Positions 33,461 through 44,845 are shown, numbered from the stretch's first letter. The stretch is 64,000 nucleotides of DNA from Hippopus hippopus (GCA_946811185.2 OX328105.1:35963394-36027393); one strand, 5' to 3'. The notes: generated from the letters alone by a model not told the origin. Numbers and translations are program-made.

Positions 33461-34325
33461 TTCTCCACTCTGTCTAATTCAATCAATCAATCCGTGTGGT
33501 CCCTCCCACCTCCTCTGTCAATCCCTAGTATTCTGCTCTTAATCCGTTCGTTTCGCTATCGCCTTTAGTTCCACATCTAGCAACTAAGAAGAATCACTTT
33601 ACCAACCACCACCACTACAGAAATTAACTGATCAATGGAATGACCGTCCGACCGACCCGGCCAACTACCCATCCATCGATTTAATGGATAGATCAGTGGA
33701 TCAGCTGATCAATACAGACATCATTCGATCGATCGATTGATAGACAAATCAATCAACCTATTAATCGACTCTTAAGCTGTTCGACCAATCTTTCAAATTC
33801 ACTCATCAAATGAAATCCATGAATTATTCAAACTGTCTATTTCATTTTACCAGACCATACAGCGGTTTTACCCATTACAACACAGATAACGTGACAACGT
33901 ATTTTTCGGTCCCTGCAACGCACATGTCGTTTTTGCTGAAACTTTGTGTTTGTGTGTGTCTGTGGGGAGGGGTGGGGGTGGGGGGCGACTATTCGAAGAT
34001 TGTTTACATGAATTTGCTCCCTTTTCCAGCGGTTTTTTGAAAGTCATTTATAGCGTAGTGGGCTTTATCCCTTCCTCCGATTGATTTAATCTTTTGACAT
34101 ACTTACTGCTAAACAGTTATGTTTTAAAGCCCTTTTTTATGCGATTTACCATAACCACGCTAAATAAATGAAATGCTCAAAAGCAATGCATCTGTTACTA
34201 TTTTACTAATAGTTTCTCCAGAATACTTTACCAGGTATTAAACAGAGTAGATGTTAGGTCGGGCATTACTTTTTGTACCGCCTGGTCCCGGATCTGCGTT
34301 TGCCACAACAGCACTAGGCGCCGTA
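33461..34325. other. Unassigned; GATC/AATC-rich and G/GT-rich patches
   Basis: Degenerate ATCGATCGATTGATAG-type text at 33650-33770 and a G-rich GTGTGTGTCTGTGGGGAGG run at 33945-33990. Confidence 0.5.
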
Positions 34326-34527
34326 AATAACTCTCAGGCTGCTAAGCGCGACTCACTGACCTTATGCGGACTGCGTAGATTAAGATCAGACTGCAAAGAA
34401 CCTGCAGTCTGATCTTAGATCTACGCTGTCCGATAAGGAGATGTCTTTCCTCCAAAAAGTACCTTTGAAATACCTTTGGGTTTTTACGATCGGCTCGAAA
34501 GTTTCTTTTCACCAGGATAAGGTTTAA
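34326..34527 (+). mobile_element. Family B MITE
   Basis: It begins CTCTCAGGCTGCTAAGCGCG, has hairpin GATCAGACTGCAAAGAACCT then GCAGTCTGATC, and ends ACCAGGATAAGGTTTAA. Confidence 0.85.
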
Positions 34528-34532
34528 ACGTT

Positions 34533-34697
34533 TTAACCCTCTATAAGCTGCTAAACACGACTCACTGACCTTTTGTGGACAGTGTAGATCAAGAAGGAGA
34601 TACTATTCCTTAAAATATATTTTTGAAACTGCAATATTAGGGTTTTTACTATCGAACTGAAAAACTCATTTTAGTTATTTATCAGTATTAGGGTTAA
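34533..34697 (+). mobile_element. Family B MITE with hairpin deleted
   Basis: Both TTAA ends are present, but GTGTAGATCAAG runs straight into AAGGAGATAC. The central stem-loop and right flank (about 50 bp) are gone. Confidence 0.85.
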
Positions 34698-34828
34698 GGG
34701 TCCTGGCCGATCAGACTCCCCCACGAAAATCAATTATTTAACAGCTAGTCGCTATCTAGCTTTTCTCTTATTGACCCAGGCTTTTTTGTGTTTGTTTATC
34801 GACAGCAATATCTGTAATCACACTCATC

Positions 34829-35030
34829 AAACCCTTCAAGTACCGTGCACAACTTTGATGCTCTTGCGGTCAGTATAGATCAAGATCAGATAGCACACAA
34901 CGTACAGTCTGATCTTGAATCTATACGGTCCGATTTTTGTGATATATTCTAAGTAAAAAAGCATTGAGATTACTGTATCTATGTATCTTCTAAGGACTGA
35001 AAAATTGTCCATTCTGTCTCTTAGGCTTTC
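34829..35030 (+). mobile_element. Family B, diverged
   Basis: Hairpin GATCAGATAGCACACAACGT then ACAGTCTGATC. The ends are not recognisable as TTAA. Confidence 0.6.
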
Positions 35031-35817
35031 TAAGAGTCTGTTAATCAGGAAAACGAATAGGCAGTTCTAACAAATGAAAGACAAAAACAATTAATCAATA
35101 TTGTCAAGTTTTCAGTGCAACGATAACACTTTATTTATATCAAAATATTACCACCAACAAACCACCTTTTTTGTCTTGCAACGGAAAACATTTGAAAAAG
35201 GAAAATTGTGAGCTCATAACGTGTAGAGAACATCTCAGTTGAACGTCTTGTAAATTCTGCAGACCGGTCTGAAATTGTAAATTTGTGTAAAATTATTAAA
35301 ATCATCATAAATTCATTTTAATTCATGTATGACTTAAAATCAACTAATCTCTGCAACATAATTAATAGTTTGATACGTCTCTCTCTCTCTCTCTCTCTCC
35401 TCTTTCTAATACTAACTCGAATTATGTTTGTTCAATACATTTTGTGCCTCGTTGAAATTGTGTTTCGTGTACATTTACCTCGTATTTTCTGGAACAGAGT
35501 GAATATAGGTATTGTATTGATAGTAGTACAGCGTGCACCATAGAACCATAATACCTTACATGTTGAGTACACAAACGTCTCCCTCCTCAAGATATTTCAA
35601 GTATTTTATAAATACTTTGCATAATTCCCCAGATATAATCAAGTTATTTTATTCGTGGAAAAGAAACGCATAAATCATGAAACAGGTGGAAAAAGAATCT
35701 CCCAGAATTCCGTTTTTCACGTTGTCATATTGTCTTATTGATGTTATGTCTAGAAAAATAACCCAAACCTACGATACAAAAATGGTTATAAGGAAAATTT
35801 CATCCAAATTTTAAATG
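35031..35817. other. Unassigned; (CT)n at 35379-35399
   Basis: Only the CT run was recognised. Confidence 0.5.
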
Positions 35818-36000
35818 AAATAAAACTTTCAAGGTGAAAGTAAAAACCAAAATATTGCTGTTTCAAAAGTATACTTTTGGGAAAAATATCTCCGAATCGG
35901 AAAGTGTAGATCCAAGATCAGACTGCACGTTCTGTGCAGTCTGATCTTGATCTACACTGTCCGCAAAAAGTCCTTAGCGCTTAGCAGCCTAAGGGTTGAA
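35818..36000 (-). mobile_element. Family B MITE, left end missing
   Basis: AAAACTTTCAAGGTGAAAG start, perfect hairpin at about 35915-35945, end TTAGCAGCCTAAGGGTTGAA. Confidence 0.85.
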
Positions 36001-36099
36001 ATAGGTGCAAAAGTATTTTCCAGGTAGTGTTTTTGTTTTCTTCTGCTAGATGGACTTGAAAAATAACGCAAGTCGACGCTACGAAATGTTCAAATCCTT

Positions 36100-36260
36100 A
36101 CTGCGCAGACGGCGTTTTCAATTGCCTTTACGGACAATGTAGATCATGATTGGACTACAGTCTGTTCTTAGATATAGATGTACAATCCGATATCGTGTGA
36201 AGAATTTCTCACAAAAACGTCTTTGAAATCACATTAATTTCGAATTGTTGTCGTTAAGGA
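36100..36260 (+). mobile_element. Family B, strongly diverged
   Basis: CCTTTACGGACAATGTAGAT then CATGATTGGACTACAGTCTG is present. Confidence 0.45.
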
Positions 36261-36459
36261 CTGAGTTAAAAACCATCCCTTTCAGCGGGGTCGGAAAGGA
36301 TCAAGGCACGAAAAAGAAAAGAGAAGAATTCTATTAACCCTTAGAGTGCAGAATAAATCAAACAGTAAAGGAGTGTTTCTCATCTCCCCCTCTCCCCTCC
36401 CCCCACCGCCCTTTTTCTTTTTATCGTTTATCGAACGATACCGTCTTTTTATGACACTG

Positions 36460-36526
36460 TGCAAGAGGGCTTTTGTAAACATTACTAGAAAAGGAGAAAA
36501 TGCTGGTAGTCAAAATTTTAGTCAGT
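36460..36526 (+). mobile_element. Family A partial
   Basis: GCTTTTGTAAACATTACTAG then AAAAGGAGAAAATGCTGGTA. The right arm is replaced by the SINE-like sequence that follows. Confidence 0.55.
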
Positions 36527-36640
36527 CCCACGTAGCTCAGTTGTAGAGAATTCGTGATCTCAAGGCTTGTTGAAATTGGCGTGAAACACCCTTCATTCGT
36601 TCATTCATTCGTTCATTCATTGTACCCGTCATTGACAAAT
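36527..36640 (+). mobile_element. SINE head fragment plus (TTCA/TTCG)n
   Basis: CCCACGTAGCTCAGTTGTAG resembles a tRNA A box; no B box was found. ATTCGTTCATTCATTCGTTC follows at about 36594-36620. Confidence 0.4.
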
Positions 36641-36734
36641 GCCATTATTTGAGCTACAATTGATTTGTAGTCTCACGTGCATTCAATAGGGAGGCGGATA
36701 CAACAGCTTTTGTCTTCTAGTGAAGACATTACTA

Positions 36735-36966
36735 AACGAAAAAAAATTTAAATACGTTCAAACTGGAGACAACGATTTCAGATGACATTATAAAATACGC
36801 CTAAGATGAGCAGACTTGTCTTTGATATGGCAGAAAATATAGTGGAAGAAGGAGAAAATGCTGGTTACCAGCATTTTCTCCTTCTTCCACGAGGTTTTCC
36901 AAATCCCCCCCCCCCCCCCCCCCCCGTACCGATGATAAAACTTGGGATTGTTTGGTGCAGGGTTAA
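36735..36966 (-). mobile_element. Family A MITE with poly(C) tract
   Basis: The hairpin is long and perfect: GAAGAAGGAGAAAATGCTGG and its complement around TTA. A run of more than 15 C lies at about 36906-36925 where other copies read AAGCCC. It ends GGTGCAGGGTTAA. Confidence 0.85.
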
Positions 36967-37879
36967 AACTATGCGCGTTTAAACAGAAAATTTATGACTT
37001 TATTGATGTTAATGATGATATTGTACAGAATGCCTGCAGCTTTATTTAACAGGTATCTTTGATGTACCTTTTAAGTAAATTAAACTTTCTTGTTCATAAT
37101 CTACGATCTTTCAAATTACGTTTAAGTGCGCCTCGTCTGGCCGATCCTATTTCAAATCGGCTTTTCTCCCTTTTTTTTTTGCCTTTTTTCCGCATTTACA
37201 AGTAATCTCTGCTGTCAATCTAAGAAATTCTCTCTCAGCCCCTCTGTCTCTCTGAGCATCTCTCTGGTTCTGTCTTCTCGGGTGTACAGGGCGATCTTGG
37301 TCTACACTTGTCAAAATTAAACTCAGAGGTGGCGATTAGCATACTTCGGGCTAGAACCAGATCACGGTTTCTGTCACATTCTAGTACATGAAGGGCAAGA
37401 CCGGAAGGAAAATAAACAACGTTTTATTCAACGATAAGCCTCTGGGAAGGCAAGCGGCCGTAGATCGATCTACAGTAATTGATTACATCGTATGCATGAC
37501 ATGGTTTTCTGTTAATGGCATTTTCCTGGTGTACACAAACACACCCTCTCGTTCTAAATGATTGAAGATGAAGTATGTTCTTCGTTTGATGTTATGTGAA
37601 CAAAATCTCTGCTTGAATGTTCGATTGAATGAATGCTTGATTGCTTTGCTTGTTTTGTTGGATTACTTAACTTCTTTACTTGTGTAATCAATAGGTTGAT
37701 CGACGGATCGATCGAGAGACTGACTGAAAGACTGATTGATTGATTCGTCTATCGCATATCAATTGTTCCGTAGATTGACTTGCTGAGTTGCTTGTCGACG
37801 ATCTAAAGATTGAAAGACTGACTGAATGGATAAGAGAAAGAATGACTAATATATCAAATGACTATCTGTCTGGCTAACC
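36967..37879. other. Unassigned
   Basis: A GATCGATCG patch lies at 37700-37715. Nothing else was recognised. Confidence 0.4.
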
Positions 37880-38190
37880 CATCGACCAACCCTATGAACG
37901 ATAACCGACCGGCCAACGTATCGAACAATAACTGACTGACCAACCCACCAAAATGAAAACCGACTGACCAACCAACTGAGCGATCACCGACCGACCCACC
38001 GAACGATATCCGACCGACCCACCGACCGATACTCGACTAACCAACCCACCGAACGATAACCGACTAACGAACCTACCGAACGATAACCGGCCGATCGATC
38101 CACCGAACGATAATCGACCGACCAACCCACCGAAAGCTAACCAACCGACCGACCCACTGAACGATAACTGACCGTTCAACTTACCGAACT
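37880..38190. repeat. 27-bp minisatellite, about eleven units
   Basis: The unit approximates ACCGACCGACCCACCGAACG then ATA. It is built from CCGA-like tetramers. Because 27 is a multiple of 3, an open frame with a 9-residue period crosses it on the minus strand (37892-38179); this is not called a gene. Confidence 0.85.
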
Positions 38191-39200
38191 ATAGATTATC
38201 GACCGAAGGACTGACTGCTTGCCCGCTTAACCGTTTTTAGGGGATTTGTATAGTACAGTCGGAACCAAATACATCATGCGTAACGACGCCTGGGCGCTCA
38301 CTCTAAGTTTTGAATAGCTGGTCTGACCTGATCTGGTCGGTTTTACCTGAACCACATACTGTCGTACACTCTTGCGCTCTACTCATTCTACTTTCAGTTT
38401 TAGCTAGTACACTCCGACCTCGTTTCTGTCTATACCGTATATACAGTCCTGAACGTGTACATACAGTCCTAAATCTTATACCAGCGGACAACCGCGTCAA
38501 ATTAATGAATCAAAATGCTACAGTAATAAATTAACAGGTGCGTCCCACTTGGCAAGACAACTTGCTAACTCCACTAAGTAATTACATGTATGCGCATTAC
38601 ATGTAATAAAAAATTTCATTTTTTCATCACACCATGTTATAGCTTAATACTGTTCCACAAATCCGCATTTCAGGGCTTTGGTTTCCGTTTAAGTTCCCGT
38701 ATTGGTTTCCAAAATTGCTATAGTAAGGGAATTGAGTAATATTTTGCACAGTAATAGTCCAGTCAAATTAATGACATTTGGTTATGAAATAGGTGGTGAT
38801 AGGTATCTGCATTATGGCCGTGGATGGGAGATTGATATGGGAACATCTGCGTTGAAACCAACAAACTCTCAGCTTTTGAAGAAGGCTAGTCTGTGCAAGT
38901 CTGACTGAAAACACATTTTTGTTATTCTCATGGAATCGCTCTATTATCTTGCAAGAGAACAGAGTACAGACAGTGAATGTACCATACTTCTGTAAGTTAT
39001 TTATAATACGTAATGCTAAAATATTAAGAGTTTTAACAGATAATATCTTTATAAAACAAACAATGTAATATATCTCTAGTGTATATTCATGCAACTCTGT
39101 ATAGAGAAAATAAATAGTTGGTAAACTATTCATAAGAAAAAATTCTGAGTATGAAAATTAAGCCTTTTGGCAGTATTTCCTTAATGTGATACGTATCCTG
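38191..39200. other. Unassigned
   Basis: Overlapping short frames on both strands at 38700-39130 show no motif. Nothing was recognised. Confidence 0.35.
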
Positions 39201-39417
39201 TTAACCCTTCTCCTTCTAAATAAGTTGAATGAACATTTCAAGCCGATAGTTAGAACCCGAGTAATGTTACACGTATTTCAAACAAACGTTTAGGAGAAAA
39301 ACATCTCCTTGTCGGACAGTTTAGATCCAAGATCAGACTGCACGTTCTGTGCAGTCTGATCTTGATCTACACTGGTCGAAAAAAGTCAGTGAGTCGCGCT
39401 TAGCAGCTTAAGGGTTA
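39201..39417 (-). mobile_element. Family B MITE
   Basis: TTAACCCTTCTCCTTCTAAA start; perfect hairpin; the far end reads AGGGTTAG in place of the usual GGGTTAA. Confidence 0.88.
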
Positions 39418-39895
39418 GTATACTTTTTATGAATTTTTTTTTCGCTAATAATTTGCAAGGTCCTGTGGGGAATGTTACATGATCCTTAACATACATTGTT
39501 TATGTATCTAATGGTAATCAAATAAGTAAAATGACGAAACATCTGGTCTCATAACAATAGACCGAGTTCCAGACTAAAACTACCATTTAAGTCTTTGAAC
39601 GCCAAATCATTCACCATTTAACTGAATTTAAGCATCCAGTTTCTTTACACTTGAAACGCACAAAACATATTTTGGTGTAATTATGCATGTTTGACAACAA
39701 AGTTGATTTACAGCAAAAAACTAGATATTCCTCTTTAATGGACCGATCCTACCTTACTGTATATACACTGGTTCTTCCCTTTGTCACTATTGCTAGGTGG
39801 GGTAAATCAACACCAATTAAAAACAAGAACACCGCATTCGGGTGCCAACGCTCGTCTGTATGTGCTTGATTTTCAGTGAAAAATTCTAAGTAAAA
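39418..39895. other. Unassigned
   Basis: Nothing was recognised. Confidence 0.4.
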
Positions 39896-40140
39896 AAAGG
39901 GGGCATAACTGTGTTAAAAAATGATGATTATCTGCCCCTATTCCATAAGTTCCCCTTTTGATAGTTAACAACTTGTCCAAGTTGGAAGTGAACATCTTCA
40001 GTAATAACAGAGATATTACAAAACGTCAAACTTTTTCCACGACGGCTACAATGCTGACGCAGGCGACGAAGACGACGCTGCCATGGCTACGACAATAACT
40101 CGTCGTTTGCTATGTAAACAGCCGAGCTAAAAATGACATA
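39896..40140 (+). repeat. Possible end of a dispersed repeat
   Basis: GGGGGCATAACTGTG to ACAATAACTCGTCGTTTGC, closing with a GACGCAGGCGACGAAGACGA tract. The style resembles the closing tracts of the tandem arrays above, but there is only one copy in the window. Confidence 0.35.
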
Positions 40141-40253
40141 ATGCAAGTAAATCATTGCAGATAGGTTTTAATAAGGTGTTGCTGTGTTTTTCTATTATTT
40201 AAGAGAAAGAAATTTCAAATCGAAATGATACGCACAAATCGCTATGTGAGCTA

Positions 40254-41591
40254 CGAGGGCTGTTCAATATGTAATGTGTATTGTACCACAACGCGATAAC
40301 GCTTTGCACGATTTCGTGGATGATGATACGCTTGAATAGCTCTATTCAATACCTTTCCAACGGTATAAACATGAGCCTTCAGCTCCACATAGTTTTAAAC
40401 TTATAGTCATTTCAGTAGAGCTAGTCGTTGACCACTGTTGTAAAAATGGTTGGGAAACGGATTAAGAATATTAAAGCAATTAGAGCTTATATAAAAGTTA
40501 GCACAAAACTCGGTCATTCGGTGATGCAGATTTTTACTGAATTGGGGGAAGTTTATGAGTCTGATAAGGTATCTTATGAGACAGTTCGTAGGTGGAGAAA
40601 GAAATTTCTGACTGGCACAGAGTCCGTCAAAGATGCAGTAAAATCTGGCCGACCTGTGACTGTAACAGGCAAGGCAAATGTCTCAAAAGTCAGGGAAATA
40701 ATTGAAATTGATGGCAGATACACGATTCGTGATATTGCCAACGCTGTTGGCATATCGCTATCGCGGGTGCATTTCATTTTGAAGCGTATTTTGAAAGTAC
40801 GAAAGATTTCTGCCAGATGGATACCGCATATAATGACAGATGACCAAAAACGGGTACGAGTACAAGCCGCTAAGCAATTGCTCAAAATGTTTCCGAAATT
40901 CAATCAAAGACAATTTGCAACCATTGTTACTGGTGACAAAACATGGGTTCACTATTTCGAACCAGTAAGAAAAATTGGAAACAAAATATGGCTAACTAAA
41001 CACGGTAGAAGGCCTGTAGTTGCCAAAAGAAGCATAAGCACAAAGAAGGTTCTTTATTGCATATTCTTCTCATGTGATGGTATAGCCGTACAAATTCCGG
41101 TGCCGAAGGGCAAAAGTGTTACAGGTCGGTATTACCGAGATGTTATACTAAAAAAGGTAAAGAAATATTATCTTAAACGACGCCCTGTGTCAGGATTTAG
41201 GCATGTTCGTCTACTTCATGATAATACTCCATCACATACATCTGAGCTTGTGAAGCAATTTTTGAAGTCGGAGAAGGTTAGCGTCTTGCCACACCCACCA
41301 TACTCTCCAGATCTAGCCCCATGCGACTTTTTCCCTTTTCCAAAACTTAAAAAGTTCTTACCTGGTCGTCATTACAAGTCCCGACAAGCCCTTGGCTCAG
41401 CCATCAGTCAGTGCCTCAGAGATCTACCTAAATCAGCGTACCGTGACGCATTTCAAAAATGGATTCAGAGATTGAAATTATGTATTTCAAACCGCGGAGA
41501 ATACTTTGAAGGAATGTAATGTTCATTTCACTATTGAGTCGAATGCTTTTGAGATATCGTACAATACACATTACATATCGAACAACCCTCG
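40254..41591 (+). mobile_element. Intact mariner element (1,338 bp)
   Basis: Terminal inverted repeats of 33 bp (40254-40286 and 41559-41591) differ at two positions and begin CGAGGGCTGTTC and CGAGGGTTGTTC. TA flanks both ends (40252-40253, 41592-41593), the target duplication expected for mariner. Between them lies an uninterrupted transposase gene. Length, ends and gene all match a complete, potentially autonomous mariner. Confidence 0.95.
40446..41519 (+). CDS. Mariner transposase, full length
   Basis: The product (357 residues) would bind the element's inverted repeats and cut and paste it at TA sites. The N-terminal half holds the DNA-binding region: a helix-turn-helix ending near ETVRRWRKKF (45-54), a GRP motif (68-70), and a second helix-turn-helix around IRDIANAVGISLSRVHFILK (94-113). 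RWIPHIM (124-130) is the WVPH-type linker motif. The catalytic triad is D164 (TGDKTWVHYFEP), D259 (LLHDNTPSHTS) and D294 (YSPDLAPCDFF). There are 34 residues between the last two, the mariner D,D34D signature. The ATG at 40446 was chosen as the first ATG in frame; the frame is also open upstream from a TTG at 40428. There are no stops or frameshifts. It sits about 160 bp inside the left repeat and ends about 40 bp before the right one. Transcription from a promoter within the 5' region is expected but not visible. Confidence 0.95.
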   Translation: MVGKRIKNIKAIRAYIKVSTKLGHSVMQIFTELGEVYESDKVSYETVRRWRKKFLTGTESVKDAVKSGRPVTVTGKANVSKVREIIEIDGRYTIRDIANAVGISLSRVHFILKRILKVRKISARWIPHIMTDDQKRVRVQAAKQLLKMFPKFNQRQFATIVTGDKTWVHYFEPVRKIGNKIWLTKHGRRPVVAKRSISTKKVLYCIFFSCDGIAVQIPVPKGKSVTGRYYRDVILKKVKKYYLKRRPVSGFRHVRLLHDNTPSHTSELVKQFLKSEKVSVLPHPPYSPDLAPCDFFPFPKLKKFLPGRHYKSRQALGSAISQCLRDLPKSAYRDAFQKWIQRLKLCISNRGEYFEGM

Positions 41592-41593
41592 TA

Positions 41594-41934
41594 TACTAAA
41601 TGTTCAATGGTGAAATATAGACAAATATAAAGCTTAAAAAGAATCAAACTTCATATCTTCCGATTTCGACTACTTTACATATGTTAAAAACGTGTCCCTA
41701 AAGATGTTGAAAAACCCTGAATATATGTTGCAATTCGTTTTGAGTCTTTCCATGATTTAACTGGACTATAAAATGCCAAGTAAATGAAGTGAATATTTTC
41801 AGCTAGTACGAAAGGCAGCAAAGTTACAACATGAAAGCAGCTCTTCAAAATAGTTTCCAAAATACTGGGCAGTCTAGATCAAAGATCAGACTTTTTTCAA
41901 AACAACCACGTTTTGTATCTATGATCTTCTTACA
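41594..41934. other. Unassigned with a family B scrap
   Basis: GTCTAGATCAAAGATCAGAC at 41873-41892 is the only recognisable piece. Confidence 0.4.
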
Positions 41935-42137
41935 CCAGACCATTAAAAACAATGAGAAAGAAGAATGAAATGCTGGTTGTCAGTATTCATTTCTTTCTCA
42001 CGATGTTGTATGCCCCTTTAAAGCTGAATCCTGTCATTTTAGCCTTTCTTTACTGGTAGTCTGTAGTTGCTTTCAGTCTTAATAAGTTCAAAATTTCCCT
42101 TCAGTGTTAATAAGTTTCTTGTCTGAAAAAGAGTTAA
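41935..42137 (+). mobile_element. Family A MITE, diverged
   Basis: GAATGAAATGCTGG and CAGTATTCATTTC arms; it ends CTTGTCTGAAAAAGAGTTAA. Confidence 0.75.
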
Positions 42138-42423
42138 TTCTTTGTAATGCCAAGAACGGAAATTCCTGTCACATGACATTCGATGTGACATAGATTGCGA
42201 CGATACCATAAATAATTCATTGAAACATTGTGTAGGCTACCTAGGGAATCTTTCGTTTTATTCGGCAAAGCATAACATTTGAATTCCCACGTGCTTTTCC
42301 TATAGTTTAGTTATAACATGTATATAACGCGCTCGATAAGATGGAGAAAGATGGCCATTTACAGACAAAAGAAAAACTGACCTACTTTTATCGCGTACTG
42401 GAACTGTCACAAAAAAAAAAGGA
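42138..42423. other. Unassigned
   Basis: Nothing was recognised. Confidence 0.4.
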
Positions 42424-42541
42424 CTAAACCTATTACGAAACAATCCAAGTTTTAACAAAACTGAAGAAGGGGACTTACGTAAAAAGTGAGAAAAGGGAGA
42501 AAATGCTGTAACCAGACTTTTCCAATTTGAAAGCATCAATA
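42424..42541 (+). mobile_element. Family A partial
   Basis: CTATTACGAAACAATCCAAG and AAAGGGAGAAAATGCTGTAA are present; the right half is lost. Confidence 0.65.
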
Positions 42542-42827
42542 AACGAGATGTGTCATTGAAACCAACTGAAACACTATCGTCGTTATACTTTACATTGATA
42601 ACCGCATTGACAGTAACACAAGACTTTCGGAGAGGAAAATCAGCAAAGGAAGCACGATTCTTTTATGAGTTATGCGTCATCTGGAGCAATCATGATACTA
42701 AAATGAAAACGAGAACATCAATGAGAGATGATAAAACGAAAGATAACGACATTAATTATACAGATAAGTATAATAGTCCACAATTAGTGAGTATCGTAAT
42801 TGTTATCATCCTAAATCTCATTATATT

Positions 42828-43095
42828 AAATGAGCCATGCCTTGTGAAAAGGGGACTTAATGTATTTGCAACAAGTATCGACCCATGTCAGCCTGCGCAG
42901 TCCGCGCAGGCTGACATGGGCCGGAACTTTTTGCTATCTTTGAATTTTCTGCATCTTAAAGGAACAGTCAACCTCATTATTTAGTTGTTTGTTAAACGAA
43001 ATGGATTTTAGGGGGTCCATGATTAGGTGATGACTTGCTTTCTAGCATGCATCCCAGTGATGCATTAAGCCCCTTTTTACCCAGAGTGTGGCTCT
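42828..43095 (-). mobile_element. Family D palindrome
   Basis: It begins GAGCCATGCCTTGTGAAAAG. The central stem is GTCAGCCTGCGC, loop AGTCC, GCGCAGGCTGAC. It ends GATGCATTAAGCCCC with CAGAGTGTGGCTC. A 144-codon frame (42550-42984) runs through it by chance. Confidence 0.85.
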
Positions 43096-43124
43096 ATTTG
43101 TATCACCAAATTTACGCTTTACCA

Positions 43125-43335
43125 CATGACAAAATAGCAGACTCGTTCAAATTGAGAATATTTGCAGACTATGAATTAAATTTGGCTAAAATGATGGAAA
43201 TTGTCTTTGATACAGTCGAAAACGTTGTTGGAAAAGGAAAAAAGATGTCAGTTTCAGCATATTTATACTTCTTTCAATGTCTATCAAAACCCTCCTTTCT
43301 TCAGGGTTGTTGAAATACGGCATTGTTTGTTACAT
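43125..43335 (-). mobile_element. Family A MITE, diverged
   Basis: CACATGACAAAATAGCAGAC to TTCAGGGTTGTTGAAATACG with GGCATTGTTTGTTAC. The hairpin is largely decayed. Confidence 0.65.
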
Positions 43336-43596
43336 GAATAATGAGATCATTACCTCAACAATTTTGCAAGAGACGACAATAAAGTATGAGCGCCAAAAAA
43401 AAGTAAGTAAATAATTTCACTCCCCCTTTGAGACGTGTTTCCCCCGTGGAATGTGTAAGAACACACTATCAACAACTGGTAGGCTTATTCAACACATTAG
43501 CTCTGAAAAAATGCATGCCAAAGCATCCTTGTAAAACATGGAGGATTTTTTCTATACACCGGGAAAATAGCAATGATTGGGTCTATCCGTTGGAAA

Positions 43597-43859
43597 TGAG
43601 TCATGCTTCGGCAAAAGGGGGCTTAATGCATCTCCGTGATTCATGGCACCAAGCAAGCCATTACATACTTATGGATCCATAATATCCTCGTTTTTTAACA
43701 AACAACTTTATATATGAGATAGATAGGTCCTTGGACATACAAATAATTGACCAATAGCGAAAAGTTTCGGCTCAGGTCAGCCTGCGCAGACTGCGCAGGC
43801 TGACCTGAGTCGATACTTTTCGCAGATGCATTAAGCCTGCTTTCACAGAGCATGGCTGA
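43597..43859 (+). mobile_element. Family D palindrome, well preserved
   Basis: GAGTCATGCTTCGGCAAAAG start. The central stem GTCAGCCTGCGC with loop AGACT is extended on both sides (CTCAGGTCAG and CTGACCTGAG). The end is GCATTAAGCCTGCTTTCAC then AGAGCATGGCT. Confidence 0.88.
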
Positions 43860-44771
43860 AATATTTTTCCTTTTTATTTAGCAGTTTTTGTTTAAATCTT
43901 CCTGTTTACAACAATTATGAAACGAGCTCTATTTTGATAATTGTTCTCTCAAAGTTAACCAGCACTGGCGCCATTATAAAGAAAACCTGCCAAAGAGGTG
44001 AGTCCACTTATCAGGTGATCCGACCTCGAAAACTCTTTTTGGAGAGACCGACCCTCTACATCTAAGTTACTCTTTCACTTTTGGCAGTCTGAAAATCATC
44101 ATCACCATCGTCATCATCATCGTCATGGTTGTTATCGTTGTCTTCGTCAACATGAAGACTACCGGAAGAACTTTATCATTCTACCAATGTCTGAAGTTTC
44201 ATTTTATCATCCACGATAAAAATCAAACATAAAACAAAAGCTTCAACCCTTCCCAAGTATACCAGTTTGACGGCCCTCCCGTAGAAACTTTTTTGGAACC
44301 TTTTTACAAAAAAGCACCTGTGCAAAGTATGAATTTCTTCCTTTTTTACATTTCTTTTTAGAATCTGTAGTTATTCGTCTCAAACTTTAGAAAGAATTTC
44401 TTTCCAATGTAGAATCTCCGATCAAAATTGTCCAAAATGAGCGATTTGTTGACACGTTAAAGCTCAAGTAATAACCTTTAAATTTTGTATGATCCATTGA
44501 AATTAGTTCTCGTAAAGATTGTTATTTCAATGTTATTGGTTTTGTTCGCTCTAAGAGCTGTCTTCCATTTATAATACAAGGAGCCTGTTCTCAGCGTGTG
44601 GCCGCAATTAATCCGGTTTCAAAGATGAAAATTCCAATACACGATGATTACATGTCGAAATACCATTAAGAGATCTAACAGAGACTAAATTGATGTTAAC
44701 AAGAAACGCTGGAACAGCAAAATTTGTATGAAAAAAAAAAAAACTTTCTCTTCCACGAACGACTAGAGTAG
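43860..44771. other. Unassigned; CAT-rich patch
   Basis: CATCATCACCATCGTCATC at about 44096-44130. Nothing else was recognised. Confidence 0.4.
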
Positions 44772-44845
44772 CTTTGCAAACGGCGTTAATTAAGGTCAGA
44801 CTGCACAGAACGTGCAGTCTGACATTTAATCTGCTCTGTCCGCTA
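44772..44845 (+). mobile_element. Family B partial
   Basis: GTTAATTAAGGTCAGACTGC, loop AGAAC, then GTGCAGTCTGAC and CTGCTCTGTCCGC. Confidence 0.75.

Noticed and set aside
37892..38179. 95-codon glycine/serine-rich repeat protein on the minus strand
   Set aside because: The 9-residue period is the translation of a 27-bp minisatellite.
38702..39133. Overlapping 68- and 121-codon frames on opposite strands as a gene candidate
   Set aside because: No motif, splice-site arrangement or codon pattern supports either frame.
42550..42984. 144-codon open frame
   Set aside because: It runs into a family D palindrome and includes its non-coding hairpin.
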